The notes under the pieces: model-generated
Told to the model about the DNA's origin: nothing
What the model saw: only the letters and a program-made list of their open reading frames with translations
The model's database searches: none
Shown: positions 16,471 through 25,622 of the stretch, in pieces
Position numbering within the stretch: the first letter of the stretch is position 1
How the letters are laid out: the number at the start of each line of letters is the position of its first letter
Assembly: GCF_900101115.1 (NCBI RefSeq)
Contig: NZ_FNFU01000012.1
Span: 1 to 64,000, forward strand
Length of the DNA stretch: 64,000 nucleotides
DNA from: Cryobacterium psychrotolerans
GTDB lineage: Bacteria; Actinomycetota; Actinomycetes; Actinomycetales; Microbacteriaceae
Direction: 5' to 3'
Translations under genes and position numbers: made by a program

Positions 16471-18003
16471 ATGAGCCTCAGGCGCACCAAGAGTATCGAA
16501 TCTTCCATCGCGGACTCCCTCGAAAAGGGCCACAGCCTCAAACGCACGCTGGGCACCTGGGACCTGATGATCATGGGCGTCGCCGTCGCGGTCGGGGCCG
16601 GTATCTTCTCGGTCGGCGCGAAGGCCGCCGGCAGCTACGCCGGGCCGTCCGTCACGCTGGGCTTCATCCTCGCGGCCTTCACCTGTGCCCTCGCGATCAT
16701 GTGTTACGCGGAGTTCGCGTCGGCCGTTCCGGTCGCCGGATCCGCCTACACGTTCACCTACGCGACGCTCGGCGAACTGCTCGCCTGGATCATCGGCTGG
16801 GACCTCATCCTCGAGATGCTGACCGCCGCGGCCGTCATCGCCAAGTACTGGGGCATCTACCTCAGTAACGTGTTCGCGCTCTGGAATTGGGACATCCCCG
16901 CCGAGATCGATGTGGTCGGCCTGAAGGTGAGCTGGGGCGCGTTCGTCATCGTCGCCATCTTCACGACCCTGCTCGTCTTCGGCACCAAGCTCTCCGCGCG
17001 CGTCGCCAGCATCTTCACCCTGATCAAGATCGCGATCGTCGTCTTCGTGATCGTCGTCGGCGCGTTCTTCATCAACATCAAGAACTACACGCCGTTCATC
17101 CCGGACGCCATTCCCACCAAGGGCGGCGACGGCGACGCCTGGGGACAGTCGCTGTTCTCCTTCATGACCGGAGCGGCGCCCGCCCAGTACGGGATCTTCG
17201 GTCTGCTGGCCGGCGCCTCGCTCGTGTTCTTCGCCTTCATCGGCTTCGACGTGATCGCGACCTCCGCGGAGGAAGTCAAGAACCCGCAGAAGACCCTCCC
17301 GCGTGGAATCTTCGCCGGCCTGGCCATCGTCACGGTGCTCTACATCGGTGTCAGCCTCGTGCTGACCGGCATGGTGCCCTACACGGTGCTCGCCGACGAC
17401 CCCAACGCGTCCCTCGCGACGGCATTCGTCGCGGTCGGCGCAGGATGGGCCGCCCAGGTCATCTCCGTCGGCATCCTGGTGGGCCTGACCACCGTGATCA
17501 TGGTGCTGCTGCTCGGCCTCTCCCGCGTTCTCTTCGCGATGAGCCGCGACGGCCTGCTGCCGCGGTCGCTGAGCAAGACCTCCGCCAAGCGCGGCACCCC
17601 GGTGCGCATCCAGATCATCACCGGCCTGGCCGTTGCCCTGATCGCCGGGCTCACCGACGTTGGCGTGCTCGAGGAAATGATCAACATTGGCACGCTGTCG
17701 GCCTTCGTGCTTGTAAGCATCGCCGTCGTCGTGCTGCGCAAGAAGCGCCCGGACCTGAAGCGGGCGTTCAGGGTGCCGTTCTCGCCGTTCCTGCCGATCC
17801 TCTCCGCCGTGCTCTGCTTCTGGCTGATGCTGAACCTCACCACGCTGACCTGGGTTCGTTTCGCGGTCTGGCTCGCGATCGGGCTCATCGTGTACTTCGC
17901 GTACGGCCGTCGCCACTCGGTTGTCGGCATCGAAGCGAAGCGGATCTTCGACGATACGATCCGCGACGAAGCCATCGCCGAGGAAGACTCGCTCCGCAAG
18001 TAG
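16471..18003 (+). CDS. APC-superfamily amino acid permease
   Basis: A 510-residue transporter with about 12 transmembrane helices, of the amino acid-polyamine-organocation superfamily, closest in pattern to the cationic amino acid / YfnA group. Helix 1 carries the unwound GVAVAVGAGIFSVGAKAAG segment (about residues 36-54), helix 6 GASLVFFAFIGFDVIATSAEEVKNPQKTLPRG, both substrate-site features. An N-terminal cytoplasmic tail with SLKRTLGTWDLMIMG precedes helix 1. A TAGGAT hexamer at 16410-16415 is a likely -10 site, giving a leader of about 48 nt. The substrate is unproven. Confidence 0.9.
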   Translation: MSLRRTKSIESSIADSLEKGHSLKRTLGTWDLMIMGVAVAVGAGIFSVGAKAAGSYAGPSVTLGFILAAFTCALAIMCYAEFASAVPVAGSAYTFTYATLGELLAWIIGWDLILEMLTAAAVIAKYWGIYLSNVFALWNWDIPAEIDVVGLKVSWGAFVIVAIFTTLLVFGTKLSARVASIFTLIKIAIVVFVIVVGAFFINIKNYTPFIPDAIPTKGGDGDAWGQSLFSFMTGAAPAQYGIFGLLAGASLVFFAFIGFDVIATSAEEVKNPQKTLPRGIFAGLAIVTVLYIGVSLVLTGMVPYTVLADDPNASLATAFVAVGAGWAAQVISVGILVGLTTVIMVLLLGLSRVLFAMSRDGLLPRSLSKTSAKRGTPVRIQIITGLAVALIAGLTDVGVLEEMINIGTLSAFVLVSIAVVVLRKKRPDLKRAFRVPFSPFLPILSAVLCFWLMLNLTTLTWVRFAVWLAIGLIVYFAYGRRHSVVGIEAKRIFDDTIRDEAIAEEDSLRK

Positions 18004-18085
18004 TGCGTCACCGGTGAATCGAGCCCGCCGCCACCGTGTTCTCGGCGGGCTCGACCTCGGCCACCTCCTGTCGCGACGGCCCGGT

Positions 18086-18165
18086 GGCCAACTCAGGAGA
18101 TTCCGGGGGAATGGTGCGCAAACGGGCGAATTCCGGCCGTTTTCCCCGATTCTCCTGAGTTGGCC
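18086..18165. repeat. Single-copy long palindrome (family C)
   Basis: Arms GGCCAACTCAGGAGA (18086-18100) and its exact complement (18151-18165) extend inwards with a small bulge to about 25 bp (GGGGAA against TTCCCC). The enclosed 30 nt contain CGAATTCCGG. It lies in the 239-nt gap between the permease and VanZ genes, with no gene visible there. Confidence 0.9.
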
Positions 18166-18242
18166 CCGGGGCGAGGGCGAGAGGCCGCGGCTGAGGCGCG
18201 CCGCGGGGTGGACATCCAGGCGCGATCGGGCACGATGGGGGG

Positions 18243-18683
18243 ATGCTGCATCGCCATCCCGTCCTGTCCCTGGTCACGCTCGCCTACCTGGCGTTCGTCG
18301 GCTGGGTGACCCTCGGACCGCAGCCGCTCGACAGCGCAAACAACGGCTGGCTGCTCCGCGCGCTGGGGTTCTTCGCCCGGCACGACTCGACCGACTGGAT
18401 CACCTATGGGCGGGTCGAATTCGCGGCCAACATCGGTATTTTCATCCCGATCGGGGTGTTCCTGCTCCTGCTCTTCGGGCGCCGGCTCTGGTGGCTCGCC
18501 ATCGTCATCGGCGTCGTGCTCACTTGCTCGATCGAGTTCACCCAGCAGTTCCTGCCGACCCGATACCCCGACGTTCGCGACCTCATCGCGAACGGCGCCG
18601 GCGCCGTGCTCGGGGTTGTGTTCGCCCTCGTCATCACGGCCTGGCAGGTCGTGCGTCGCCCGCCCGTCCGTGCACGCGTGTAA
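18243..18683 (+). CDS. VanZ family membrane protein
   Basis: A 146-residue integral membrane protein with four hydrophobic helices. The VanZ signature is seen: VTLGPQPLD in the first loop, FAANIGIFIPIGVFLLLL near residue 59, SIEFTQQFLPTRYPDVRDLIANGAGAVLGV near 98. VanZ homologues contribute low-level teicoplanin resistance in enterococci but are widespread in genomes without vancomycin genes, so this is not evidence for glycopeptide resistance. It converges with the alpha-glucosidase gene, 25 nt away. Confidence 0.87.
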   Translation: MLHRHPVLSLVTLAYLAFVGWVTLGPQPLDSANNGWLLRALGFFARHDSTDWITYGRVEFAANIGIFIPIGVFLLLLFGRRLWWLAIVIGVVLTCSIEFTQQFLPTRYPDVRDLIANGAGAVLGVVFALVITAWQVVRRPPVRARV

Positions 18684-18708
18684 GGATCGCGACAAGCCGT
18701 CACAGCCG

Positions 18709-20400
18709 TCACAGCCGGTAGAGCCGTGCCTCCCAGGGCCGCAGCCCGCTTCCCGCGGCGTCGGCGTAGTTGCCGAGCACCAGTACGCCGCCCGTGACAT
18801 CGACCGGGAGCGGCCCGGCCAGGGGCGCATGCGAGGCGTTGGCAACCACGAGGAGCGCCCGGTCGCCGAGCGTGCGGGTGAACGCGTAGAGCTGGTCGTG
18901 CTCCGGCTCGAGCATCGAGAACGCGCCGAGCGCCACGACCGGGCTCTCGTGGCGCAGCGCGATCAGGCGCTGGTAGAAGCGGAAAATGCTCCGCTGGTCG
19001 GCCCGGTCGGTAACCGTGTTGATCTCGGGATAATTCGGGTTCGCCGCGATCCACGGTATTCCGGAGGTGAAGCCGGCGTTGTCGGACGCGTCCCACTGCA
19101 TCGGCGTTCGGGCGTTGTCCCGGCCCATGGTGTGCACCCCTGCCAGCACCGCGGCGGGCGACTGGTCGAACTCCTGCACGGCCTCGCGGAAGTGGTTGAG
19201 CGACTCGATGTCGCGGTAGTCGTCGATGGAATCGAAGCGCACGTTGGTCATGCCGATTTCCTCGCCCTGGTAGATGTAGGGCGTTCCGCGGTGCAGGTGC
19301 AGCACGAGCGCCCAGAGCGTGGCGGATTCGTACCGGTATTCGGCGTCGTTGCCGAACCGCGACACCAGCCGGGGCTGGTCGTGGTTGTTGAGGTAAAGGC
19401 TGTTCCAGCCGGTTTCGGCCAGGCCGTCCTGCCAGCGGGAGAGGCTCTTCTTCAGCGCGGGCAGGCTGCGCGGCAGCGCCAGGAACTTGTGGTCTCCCTG
19501 ATCGAGCGACACGTGTTCGAACTGGAAGATCATGTCGACCTCAGCCCGGGCCGGGTCGGTGAACAGCACGGCGTCGCTGACGCTCACACCGGGCATCTCT
19601 CCGACCGTGAGGTGCTCGCCCGCTCGCCCGGCGAAGACCTCGCGGTGCATCTCCTGCAGGTAGTCGTGGATCTGCGGCCCCATCGGGGAGCCGCCGTCCA
19701 GGCTCGGGTGGGGTCCGTCGACGAGCTCGATCTGCTTGGCGATGTAGTTGATCACGTCCATCCGGAAGCCGTCGACCCCGCGGTCGAGCCACCAGTTCAT
19801 CATCGCGTAGACGGCCTGGCGCACCTCGCGGTTCTCCCAGTTGAGGTCGGGCTGCTGCCGGGCGAACAGGTGCAGGTAGTACTCGCCGGTGGCCCCGTCG
19901 AGGGTCCAGGCCGGGCCGCTGAAGGCGCTGCGCCAGCCGTTGGGCGGTCCGCCGTCGGCTGCGGCCGGCCGCCACCAGTACCAGTCGCGCCGGGGGCTCG
20001 TCCGCGAGGAGCGAGACTCCTCGAACCAGGCGTGTTCGTCGCTCGTGTGGTTGACGACGAGGTCCATCACGATCTTGATGCCGCGCTCGTGAGCCTCGGC
20101 CAGCAGCGCGTCGAACTCCGCGAGGCTGCCGAACACCGGGTCGATGTCCTGGTAGTCACGGATGTCGTAGCCGTTGTCGTGCTGCGGCGACGGGTAGACC
20201 GGGGAGAGCCAGACCGCGTCGACGCCGAGCTCGGCCAGGTAATCGAGCTTCGACCGGATGCCGCCCAGATCGCCGATCCCGTCGCCGTCCGAGTCCGCGA
20301 AACTGCGCGGGTACACCTGGTACACCACGGCCTGCGTCCACCACGGGGCAGGAGCGGGGACCGTGGCGAAGGCAGGATCGAGGTCCGGGGCATCCGTCAT
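18709..20400 (-). CDS. Glycoside hydrolase family 13 alpha-glucosidase (oligo-1,6-glucosidase type)
   Basis: A 563-residue cytosolic GH13 enzyme that hydrolyses alpha-glucosidic bonds of short malto- or isomalto-oligosaccharides or sucrose-like substrates. The nucleophile Asp215 is in GFRMDVIN, the acid/base Glu268 in TVGEMPG, and the transition-state Asp341 in LNNHDQPR. The first conserved region DLVVNHTS is at 113-120 and a calcium-binding-like loop DSDGDGIGDL at 37-46. The start follows CAGGAT by 6 nt on the minus strand. No sugar transporter or LacI regulator is adjacent. Confidence 0.93.
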   Translation of the reverse strand: MTDAPDLDPAFATVPAPAPWWTQAVVYQVYPRSFADSDGDGIGDLGGIRSKLDYLAELGVDAVWLSPVYPSPQHDNGYDIRDYQDIDPVFGSLAEFDALLAEAHERGIKIVMDLVVNHTSDEHAWFEESRSSRTSPRRDWYWWRPAAADGGPPNGWRSAFSGPAWTLDGATGEYYLHLFARQQPDLNWENREVRQAVYAMMNWWLDRGVDGFRMDVINYIAKQIELVDGPHPSLDGGSPMGPQIHDYLQEMHREVFAGRAGEHLTVGEMPGVSVSDAVLFTDPARAEVDMIFQFEHVSLDQGDHKFLALPRSLPALKKSLSRWQDGLAETGWNSLYLNNHDQPRLVSRFGNDAEYRYESATLWALVLHLHRGTPYIYQGEEIGMTNVRFDSIDDYRDIESLNHFREAVQEFDQSPAAVLAGVHTMGRDNARTPMQWDASDNAGFTSGIPWIAANPNYPEINTVTDRADQRSIFRFYQRLIALRHESPVVALGAFSMLEPEHDQLYAFTRTLGDRALLVVANASHAPLAGPLPVDVTGGVLVLGNYADAAGSGLRPWEARLYRL

Positions 20401-20503
20401 TGGCCAATCCTGTCACGCGATCACGGGCGCGACGGAATAAGATCACTCGGTCGGTCGTTGGCTAGAATATCCATGCAAACGCATTGAGATTGAGAGGCTG
20501 GAA

Positions 20504-21658
20504 ATGCAGTTCGGAATCTTCACCGTCGGGGACATCACCACCGACCCCACGACCGGTCGGACCCCGACCGAACACGAGCGCATCAAGGCCATGGTCACCA
20601 TCGCCAGGAAGGTCGAAGAGGTCGGGCTCGACGTCTTCGCCACCGGCGAGCACCACAACCCGCCCTTCGTGCCCTCCTCGCCGACCACCCTCCTCGGCTA
20701 CATCGCCGCGCAGACCGAGCGGATCGTGTTGTCCACGGCGACCACGCTGATCACGACCAACGACCCGGTCAAGATCGCCGAGGACTACGCCATGCTGCAG
20801 CACCTCGCCGAAGGCCGGGTCGACCTGATGCTGGGCCGCGGCAACACGGGCCCGGTCTACCCCTGGTTCGGCCAGGACATCCGCCAGGGCATCCCGCTGG
20901 CCCTCGAGCACTATGCGCTGCTGCGCCGGCTCTGGCGCGAGGACTCCGTGGACTGGTCGGGCCAGTTCCGCACCCCCCTGCAGGGCTTCCAGTCGACGCC
21001 GCGTCCGCTCGACGGCGTGCCGCCCTTCGTCTGGCACGGCAGCATCCGCACCCCGGAGATCGCCGAGCAGGCCGCCTTCTACGGCGACGGCCTCTTCTCG
21101 AACCACATCTTCTGGCCCGCCTCGCACACCGCGAAGATGGTGGGGTACTACCGCCAGCGCTTCGAGCACTACGGCCACGGGACCGCCGCGCAGGCCATCG
21201 TCGGACTCGGCGGGCAGGTGTTCATGCGCAAGAACTCGCAGGACGCCGTCAATGAGTTCCGCCCGTACTTCAACAACGCCCCGGTCTACGGCCACGGCCC
21301 GAGCCTGGAGGAGTTCACCGAGCAGACTCCGCTGACCGTCGGCAGCCCGCAGGAGATCATCGACCGCACGCTCGGCTTCCGCGATTACGTGGGCGACTAC
21401 CAGCGCCAGCTCTGGCTGATGGACCACGCGGGCCTGCCCCTGAAGGTCGTGCTCGAACAGCTCGACCTCCTCGGCGAGGAAGTCGTGCCCGTGCTCCGAG
21501 CCGAGTTCGCGAAGATGCGCCCGGCGACCGTGCCGGATGCCCCGACGCACGCCTCCCTCACGGCCGCCGCCGAGGCGCGGGCGATCGCGGAGACCGTCCT
21601 GAAGTCGAGCCCGGCCGGTGCCCCCGGCCTCGCCGCGTCGAACCCGAAGGGGGCCTGA
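20504..21658 (+). CDS. CE1758-type FMN-dependent luciferase-like monooxygenase
   Basis: A 384-residue LLM-superfamily flavoprotein. It opens MQFGIFTVGDITTDPTTG and carries the group signature FATGEHHNPPFVPSSP (residues 46-61), VLSTATTLITTNDPVKIAEDYAMLQHL and RGNTGPVYPWFGQD. This subgroup (CE1758) is normally encoded with a CE1759-type NADPH:FMN reductase that supplies reduced flavin. Here the partner directly downstream is a broken remnant, so reduced FMN must come from elsewhere or the pathway is decaying. A TAGAAT at 20463-20468 is a probable -10 site and GAGAGG precedes the ATG. The substrate is unknown. Confidence 0.9.
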   Translation: MQFGIFTVGDITTDPTTGRTPTEHERIKAMVTIARKVEEVGLDVFATGEHHNPPFVPSSPTTLLGYIAAQTERIVLSTATTLITTNDPVKIAEDYAMLQHLAEGRVDLMLGRGNTGPVYPWFGQDIRQGIPLALEHYALLRRLWREDSVDWSGQFRTPLQGFQSTPRPLDGVPPFVWHGSIRTPEIAEQAAFYGDGLFSNHIFWPASHTAKMVGYYRQRFEHYGHGTAAQAIVGLGGQVFMRKNSQDAVNEFRPYFNNAPVYGHGPSLEEFTEQTPLTVGSPQEIIDRTLGFRDYVGDYQRQLWLMDHAGLPLKVVLEQLDLLGEEVVPVLRAEFAKMRPATVPDAPTHASLTAAAEARAIAETVLKSSPAGAPGLAASNPKGA

Positions 21659-21659
21659 G

Positions 21660-21827
21660 ATGACGACCCGCCGACTTGCCGTGGTGTCCGCCGGGCTGAG
21701 CCAAGTCCCTCACCGACATGCCGGTGCTGATCGGGGCGACCGCCGGCACGGCGCGCCACTCGCTGGCGCTGGACCACGCGCTGCGGCCGATGTTCACCTA
21801 CCTGCATTCCGTGGGCGTGCCGTCTAA
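21660..21827 (+). pseudogene. Remnant of CE1759-type NADPH:FMN reductase
   Basis: Directly after the monooxygenase stop, an ATG opens MTTRRLAVVSAGLS, the expected first 14 residues of the partner FMN reductase. The homology then jumps: from about 21703, in a different frame, it resumes with DMPVLIGATAGTARHSLALDHALRPMFTYL, a block that normally lies near residue 110 of a roughly 200-residue protein. The stretch between is deleted and the frame is shifted. The remaining C-terminal part is missing too; homology ends at the palindrome at 21829. The initial frame stops at 21827 after 55 codons. Confidence 0.82.
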
Positions 21828-21828
21828 C

Positions 21829-21891
21829 CCGCGAAACCGCAGTTGTGCGCGCTAAAACGTCGTTTTAGCGCGCACAACTGCGGTTTCGCGG
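21829..21891. repeat. Dispersed palindrome, family A, copy 2
   Basis: The most perfect copy: 31-bp arms (21829-21859, starting CCGCGAAACCGCAGTTGTGC, and 21861-21891) with no mismatch around a single T. The 17-nt loop of the other copies is here CTAAAACGTCGTTTTAG, itself palindromic. It abuts the truncated reductase remnant on the left and the pnp promoter region on the right. Confidence 0.95.
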
Positions 21892-22163
21892 AGGGGGGAA
21901 GGGGGTATCTGGGGGCGGGGCTGTTAGAATTGGGACGGCCATTCTCGGATGGCCGAGCAATTGGAGCAGGCTGGCAGGAAGCTGGTCCTCGGTGGTGGTT
22001 TCCCAACCGCGGTTCACACGAACGGCGTGGTGGTGAATTTCTACTGGTGGCCAGCACGAGTCGGCGCTCACTGCGCACGACTTCGTCCTGCCTGTTCCCT
22101 GCTCCTTGTCCCACTCGCGCGCCACACGGGCATGCGAGTCTAAACAAAGGAGAGAACCCCCAC
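21892..22163 (+). promoter_or_regulatory. Promoter and long leader of pnp
   Basis: TAGAAT at 21925-21930 is a likely -10 element. It implies a 5' leader of about 227 nt before the pnp ATG, with no convincing small gene inside. Long structured leaders are used for PNPase autoregulation in other bacteria; whether that holds here is inference. AAAGGAGAGAA precedes the start codon. Confidence 0.5.
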
Positions 22164-24440
22164 ATGGAGGGTCCAGAAATCACTTTCGCTGAAACCGTTA
22201 TCGATAACGGCAAGTACGGCAAGCGCACCATCCGTTTTGAAACCGGGCGTCTCGCCCAGCAGGCGCAGGGTTCTGCCGCCGCATACATCGACGAAGAAAC
22301 CATGCTTCTCTCCGCCACGAGCGCGAGCAAGCAGCCGAAGGAAAACTTCGACTTCTTCCCGCTGACCATCGATGTCGAGGAGCGTATGTACGCTGCCGGC
22401 CGCATCCCGGGCAGCTTCTTCCGTCGCGAAGGTCGCCCGTCGACCGAGGCGATCCTCACCTGCCGCCTGATCGACCGGCCGCTGCGCCCGTCGTTCGTCG
22501 ACGGCCTCCGCAACGAGATCCAGGTCGTCGTGACCGTTCTGGCCATCGCGCCGGACGAGTACTACGACGTGCTCGCGATCAACGCCGCGTCCATGTCGAC
22601 GCAGCTCGCCGGCCTCCCCTTCTCCGGACCGATCGGTGGCGTTCGCGTCGCCCTCATCCCCGATGAGAACGGCTCCGGCCAGTGGGTTGCCTTCCCGAAG
22701 TACTCGCAGATCGCCGACGCCGTGTTCAGCATGGTCGTTGCCGGTCGCGTCGTCACGGATGCCGATGGCGGCCAGGACGTCGCGATCATGATGATCGAGG
22801 CCGAAGCCACCGACAACTCGTGGGACCTCATCAAGGGCGGCGCCATCAAGCCGAACGAAGAGGTCATCGCCGAGGGCATCGAGGCATCCAAGCCCTTCAT
22901 CAAGCAGCTCATCGAGGCCCAGCAGAAGGTCGCGGCATCCGCTGCCAAGCCGACCGGCAACTACCAGGTCTTCCCGCCCTACCAGCCGGAGACCTACGAC
23001 GCCGTCGCGGCCCTGGCCGAGGCCGAGCTGGGCGACGTGTACAAGATCGCCGGCAAGGTCGAACGCCAGGATGCGGATGACGCACTCAAGGCTCGTGTCA
23101 AGGACGCCATCGCGGCCAGGATCGACGCCGGTGAACTTCCCGCCGGTGCGCTCGGCCAGGTCTCAGCGGCGTACAAGTCCGTCACGAAGAAGGTTGTCCG
23201 CACCCGCGTCCTCAACGAGGGCGTGCGCATGGACGGTCGCGGCCTCGCCGACATCCGCCCGCTCGACGCCGAGGTGGCTGTCATCCCGCGCGTGCACGGT
23301 TCGGCGATCTTCCAGCGCGGCGAGACCCAGATCCTGGGTGTCACCACGCTGAACATGCTCAAGCTCGAGCAGACGATCGACTCCCTGAGCCCGGTCACCA
23401 AGAAGCGCTACATGCACAACTACAACTTCCCGCCCTACTCGACCGGTGAAACCGGCCGGGTCGGAACGCCGAAGCGCCGCGAGATCGGCCACGGAGCACT
23501 CGCCGAGCGCGCCCTGGTCCCCGTGCTGCCCACGCGCGAGGAGTTCCCGTACGCCATCCGTCAGGTCTCCGAGGCGCTCAGCTCCAACGGTTCCACCTCG
23601 ATGGGTTCCGTCTGCGCCTCGACCCTGTCGATGCTCAACGCCGGTGTGCCGCTGCGCGCGCCCGTTGCCGGCATCGCCATGGGCCTCATCTCCGACACCG
23701 TTGACGGCAAGACCCGCTACGCGGCCCTGACCGACATCCTCGGCGCCGAAGACGCACTCGGCGACATGGACTTCAAGGTCGCCGGCACGAGCGAGTTCGT
23801 CACCGCGATCCAGCTCGACACCAAGCTCGACGGCATCCCCGCGTCGGTCCTGGCCGGAGCGCTCACCCAGGCCAAGGATGCTCGCACCACGATCCTCGCC
23901 GTGCTGAACGCCGCGATCGACAAGCCCGACGAGATGGCCCCGACCGCGCCCCGCGTGATCTCGGTCCAGATCCCGGTCGACAAGATCGGCGAGCTGATCG
24001 GCCCGAAGGGCAAGATGATCAACTCGATCCAGGACGAGACCGGAGCCGACATCTCGATCGAGGAAGACGGAACCGTGTACATCGGCGCCGTCGACGGTCC
24101 CTCGGCCGAGGCCGCCCGCGCCATGGTCAACGCCGTCGCGAATCCGACCAACCCCGAGGTTGGCGAGCAGTTCCTCGGAACTGTCGTGAAGATCGCCGCA
24201 TTCGGCGCCTTCGTCTCGCTGCTCCCGGGCAAGGACGGCCTGCTGCACATCTCCGAGGTGCGCAAGCTCGCCGGTGGCAAGCGGGTCGAGAACGTCGAAG
24301 ACGTGCTCGGCGTGGGCCAGAAGGTCCTCGTTGAGATCACCAAGATTGACGACCGGGGCAAGCTGTCGCTCGCACCGGTTCTCGAGGAGTCGGCCGAGTC
24401 GGCCGAGTCCGCGAACGCCGAGGCTCCGACCGAAGCGTAG
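22164..24440 (+). CDS. pnp: Polyribonucleotide nucleotidyltransferase (PNPase)
   Basis: A 758-residue phosphorolytic 3'-5' exoribonuclease. Two RNase PH-like halves come first: residues about 20-250 with [25 protein letters not shown], and about 340-560 with [13 protein letters not shown] and the catalytic-site region [26 protein letters not shown] domain with [18 protein letters not shown] is near 615 and an S1 domain with [27 protein letters not shown] near 675, ending in an acidic tail. All domains are intact. Start at 22164 with a good ribosome-binding site. A UUCG-capped terminator follows. Confidence 0.97.
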   Translation: MEGPEITFAETVIDNGKYGKRTIRFETGRLAQQAQGSAAAYIDEETMLLSATSASKQPKENFDFFPLTIDVEERMYAAGRIPGSFFRREGRPSTEAILTCRLIDRPLRPSFVDGLRNEIQVVVTVLAIAPDEYYDVLAINAASMSTQLAGLPFSGPIGGVRVALIPDENGSGQWVAFPKYSQIADAVFSMVVAGRVVTDADGGQDVAIMMIEAEATDNSWDLIKGGAIKPNEEVIAEGIEASKPFIKQLIEAQQKVAASAAKPTGNYQVFPPYQPETYDAVAALAEAELGDVYKIAGKVERQDADDALKARVKDAIAARIDAGELPAGALGQVSAAYKSVTKKVVRTRVLNEGVRMDGRGLADIRPLDAEVAVIPRVHGSAIFQRGETQILGVTTLNMLKLEQTIDSLSPVTKKRYMHNYNFPPYSTGETGRVGTPKRREIGHGALAERALVPVLPTREEFPYAIRQVSEALSSNGSTSMGSVCASTLSMLNAGVPLRAPVAGIAMGLISDTVDGKTRYAALTDILGAEDALGDMDFKVAGTSEFVTAIQLDTKLDGIPASVLAGALTQAKDARTTILAVLNAAIDKPDEMAPTAPRVISVQIPVDKIGELIGPKGKMINSIQDETGADISIEEDGTVYIGAVDGPSAEAARAMVNAVANPTNPEVGEQFLGTVVKIAAFGAFVSLLPGKDGLLHISEVRKLAGGKRVENVEDVLGVGQKVLVEITKIDDRGKLSLAPVLEESAESAESANAEAPTEA

Positions 24441-24490
24441 TCTGGTAGTTCTCCCGATCACCTCTCGCCAGGTAGATCGGTGAGACGGAG

Positions 24491-24522
24491 GGCCCGTCCT
24501 GCTTCGGCAGGGCGGGCCGTTT
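24491..24522 (+). terminator. Rho-independent terminator of pnp
   Basis: A 12-bp stem (24491-24502 with 24507-24518, one wobble pair) closes a TTCG tetraloop and is followed by GTTT. It lies 51 nt after the pnp stop. Confidence 0.85.
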
Positions 24523-24593
24523 CGCCTGCCGGGCGATCGTCACCCCCGAACTGGGGCCAGAGCCCGCCCTAGTCGGTGCCGCCGGACGGGCAA

Positions 24594-24599
24594 TAACCT
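24594..24599 (+). promoter_or_regulatory. Candidate -10 element for the SGNH hydrolase gene
   Basis: TAACCT ends 5 nt before the ATG at 24605, with no Shine-Dalgarno sequence; compatible with leaderless transcription. Confidence 0.4.
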
Positions 24600-24604
24600 G
24601 CAGC

Positions 24605-25507
24605 ATGACAAATTCTCAGAATCGCACGCGTTCCCTGTCGCGCGTCGGCGCCCTCTCCCTTCTGAGCGTCGCCCTGGTCGTCGGCGTCGTTGCAGCCCCG
24701 GCCACCGCCGCCCCGTCCCTGTCCGCCCCCACCGGGCCCGTCGCGAGCTCGAATGCGACCCGGGCCGGCCTCGCGCTCTCCGCGCCGCTCGGCTATGTCG
24801 CCCTCGGCGACTCGTTCACCTCCGGCCAGGGTGCCCCGCCGTACTCCGACGCGACCTGCCAGCGCAGCCGGTACAAGAGCTACCCGGTGATCAGCTCCCT
24901 GCTCAGCCCGTACCGCCTGAGCGCGAACAAGGCCTGCTCCGGGGCGCGCATGGCCGACATCCCGGCCCAGCTGGCCGGGGTGAGCGCCACGACGACGCTG
25001 GTCACGATCACGGTCGGCGGCATCGATGCCGGATCCACCGCGATCCTGCAGGCCTGCGCCCCGGACCCGGCGAGTGTGCCCTGCGGCCTGGCCGTGCAGA
25101 CGAGCGTGGCCACCCTGTCCAGCCCGGCCTTCGTGACCGGCCTCGCGCAGACCTACGGCTACATCGCGGCGACCCTGCCGAATGCCCGCGTCGCCGTGCT
25201 GAACTATCCGCTGTTGTTCCAGCCGGGAGTGTCGCCCCTGGGTGACCTGGTCAACCAGGGCACCGCGGGCCTGAACAGCGCGATCAATCTGGCCGTCACC
25301 GCCATTCCCGAACCGGCCGGCGTCGACCGGATCCGCTACATCGACGCGACCCAGGAATTCGCCGGCCACGGCATTGGGTCTGCCGTGCCCTACATCGCGT
25401 TCAACCCGGCGAACCTGCTGGCGCCGAGCAACTTCCACCCGAACGCGCTGGGCAACACCTTCGGCTACTACCGGGCACTCGTGGGCGACGGCGTGCTGCG
25501 CCGCTGA
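24605..25507 (+). CDS. Secreted SGNH/GDSL-family hydrolase
   Basis: A 300-residue exported esterase/lipase-like protein. A Sec signal peptide covers residues 1-36 (Arg-containing n-region, hydrophobic ALSLLSVALVVGVVAA, cleavage after ATA). The mature part has the nucleophile in ALGDSFTSGQG (Ser70) and a His278 in NFHPNALG. Two usual features are altered: the block III motif GGND reads GGID (138-141), changing the oxyanion-hole Asn to Ile, and the Asp normally three residues before the catalytic His is Ser. A Ser-His dyad is known in some family members. Four Cys suggest disulphides. Activity is therefore likely but not certain. Confidence 0.87.
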   Translation: MTNSQNRTRSLSRVGALSLLSVALVVGVVAAPATAAPSLSAPTGPVASSNATRAGLALSAPLGYVALGDSFTSGQGAPPYSDATCQRSRYKSYPVISSLLSPYRLSANKACSGARMADIPAQLAGVSATTTLVTITVGGIDAGSTAILQACAPDPASVPCGLAVQTSVATLSSPAFVTGLAQTYGYIAATLPNARVAVLNYPLLFQPGVSPLGDLVNQGTAGLNSAINLAVTAIPEPAGVDRIRYIDATQEFAGHGIGSAVPYIAFNPANLLAPSNFHPNALGNTFGYYRALVGDGVLRR

Positions 25508-25514
25508 CGGCGTC

Positions 25515-25550
25515 GGGAGCGCTCGTGGCCGCGAGGCTGCGAGCGCTCCC
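25515..25550 (+). terminator. Hairpin after the SGNH hydrolase gene
   Basis: Perfect 11-bp arms GGGAGCGCTCG (25515-25525) and its complement (25540-25550), 14-nt loop, 8 nt after the stop. Only a weak T-rich tail (TTGCGCTT) follows. Confidence 0.65.
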
Positions 25551-25610
25551 TTGCGCTTCCCGGACCCGGGCACCCGGGCGAATCTATGTAAAGAAAATGT
25601 AACTTAGCGA

Positions 25611-25616
25611 TATAAT
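25611..25616 (+). promoter_or_regulatory. -10 element of the ArsR-SulP operon
   Basis: A consensus TATAAT sits 6 nt before the GTG at 25623, suggesting leaderless transcription from that codon. The AT-rich stretch 25583-25616, with two ATGTAA repeats, stands out in GC-rich surroundings and may be the regulator's own operator. Confidence 0.55.
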
Positions 25617-25622
25617 CAGATG

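Noticed and set aside
18243-18683. VanZ gene as a sign of glycopeptide resistance
   Set aside because: No vanHAX or regulator genes nearby; VanZ homologues are common in susceptible bacteria.
9116-21658. Bioluminescence or a secondary-metabolite cluster based on the two luciferase-like genes
   Set aside because: The two genes belong to different subgroups, lie 10 kb apart, and no luxAB, fatty acid reductase, NRPS or PKS genes are present.
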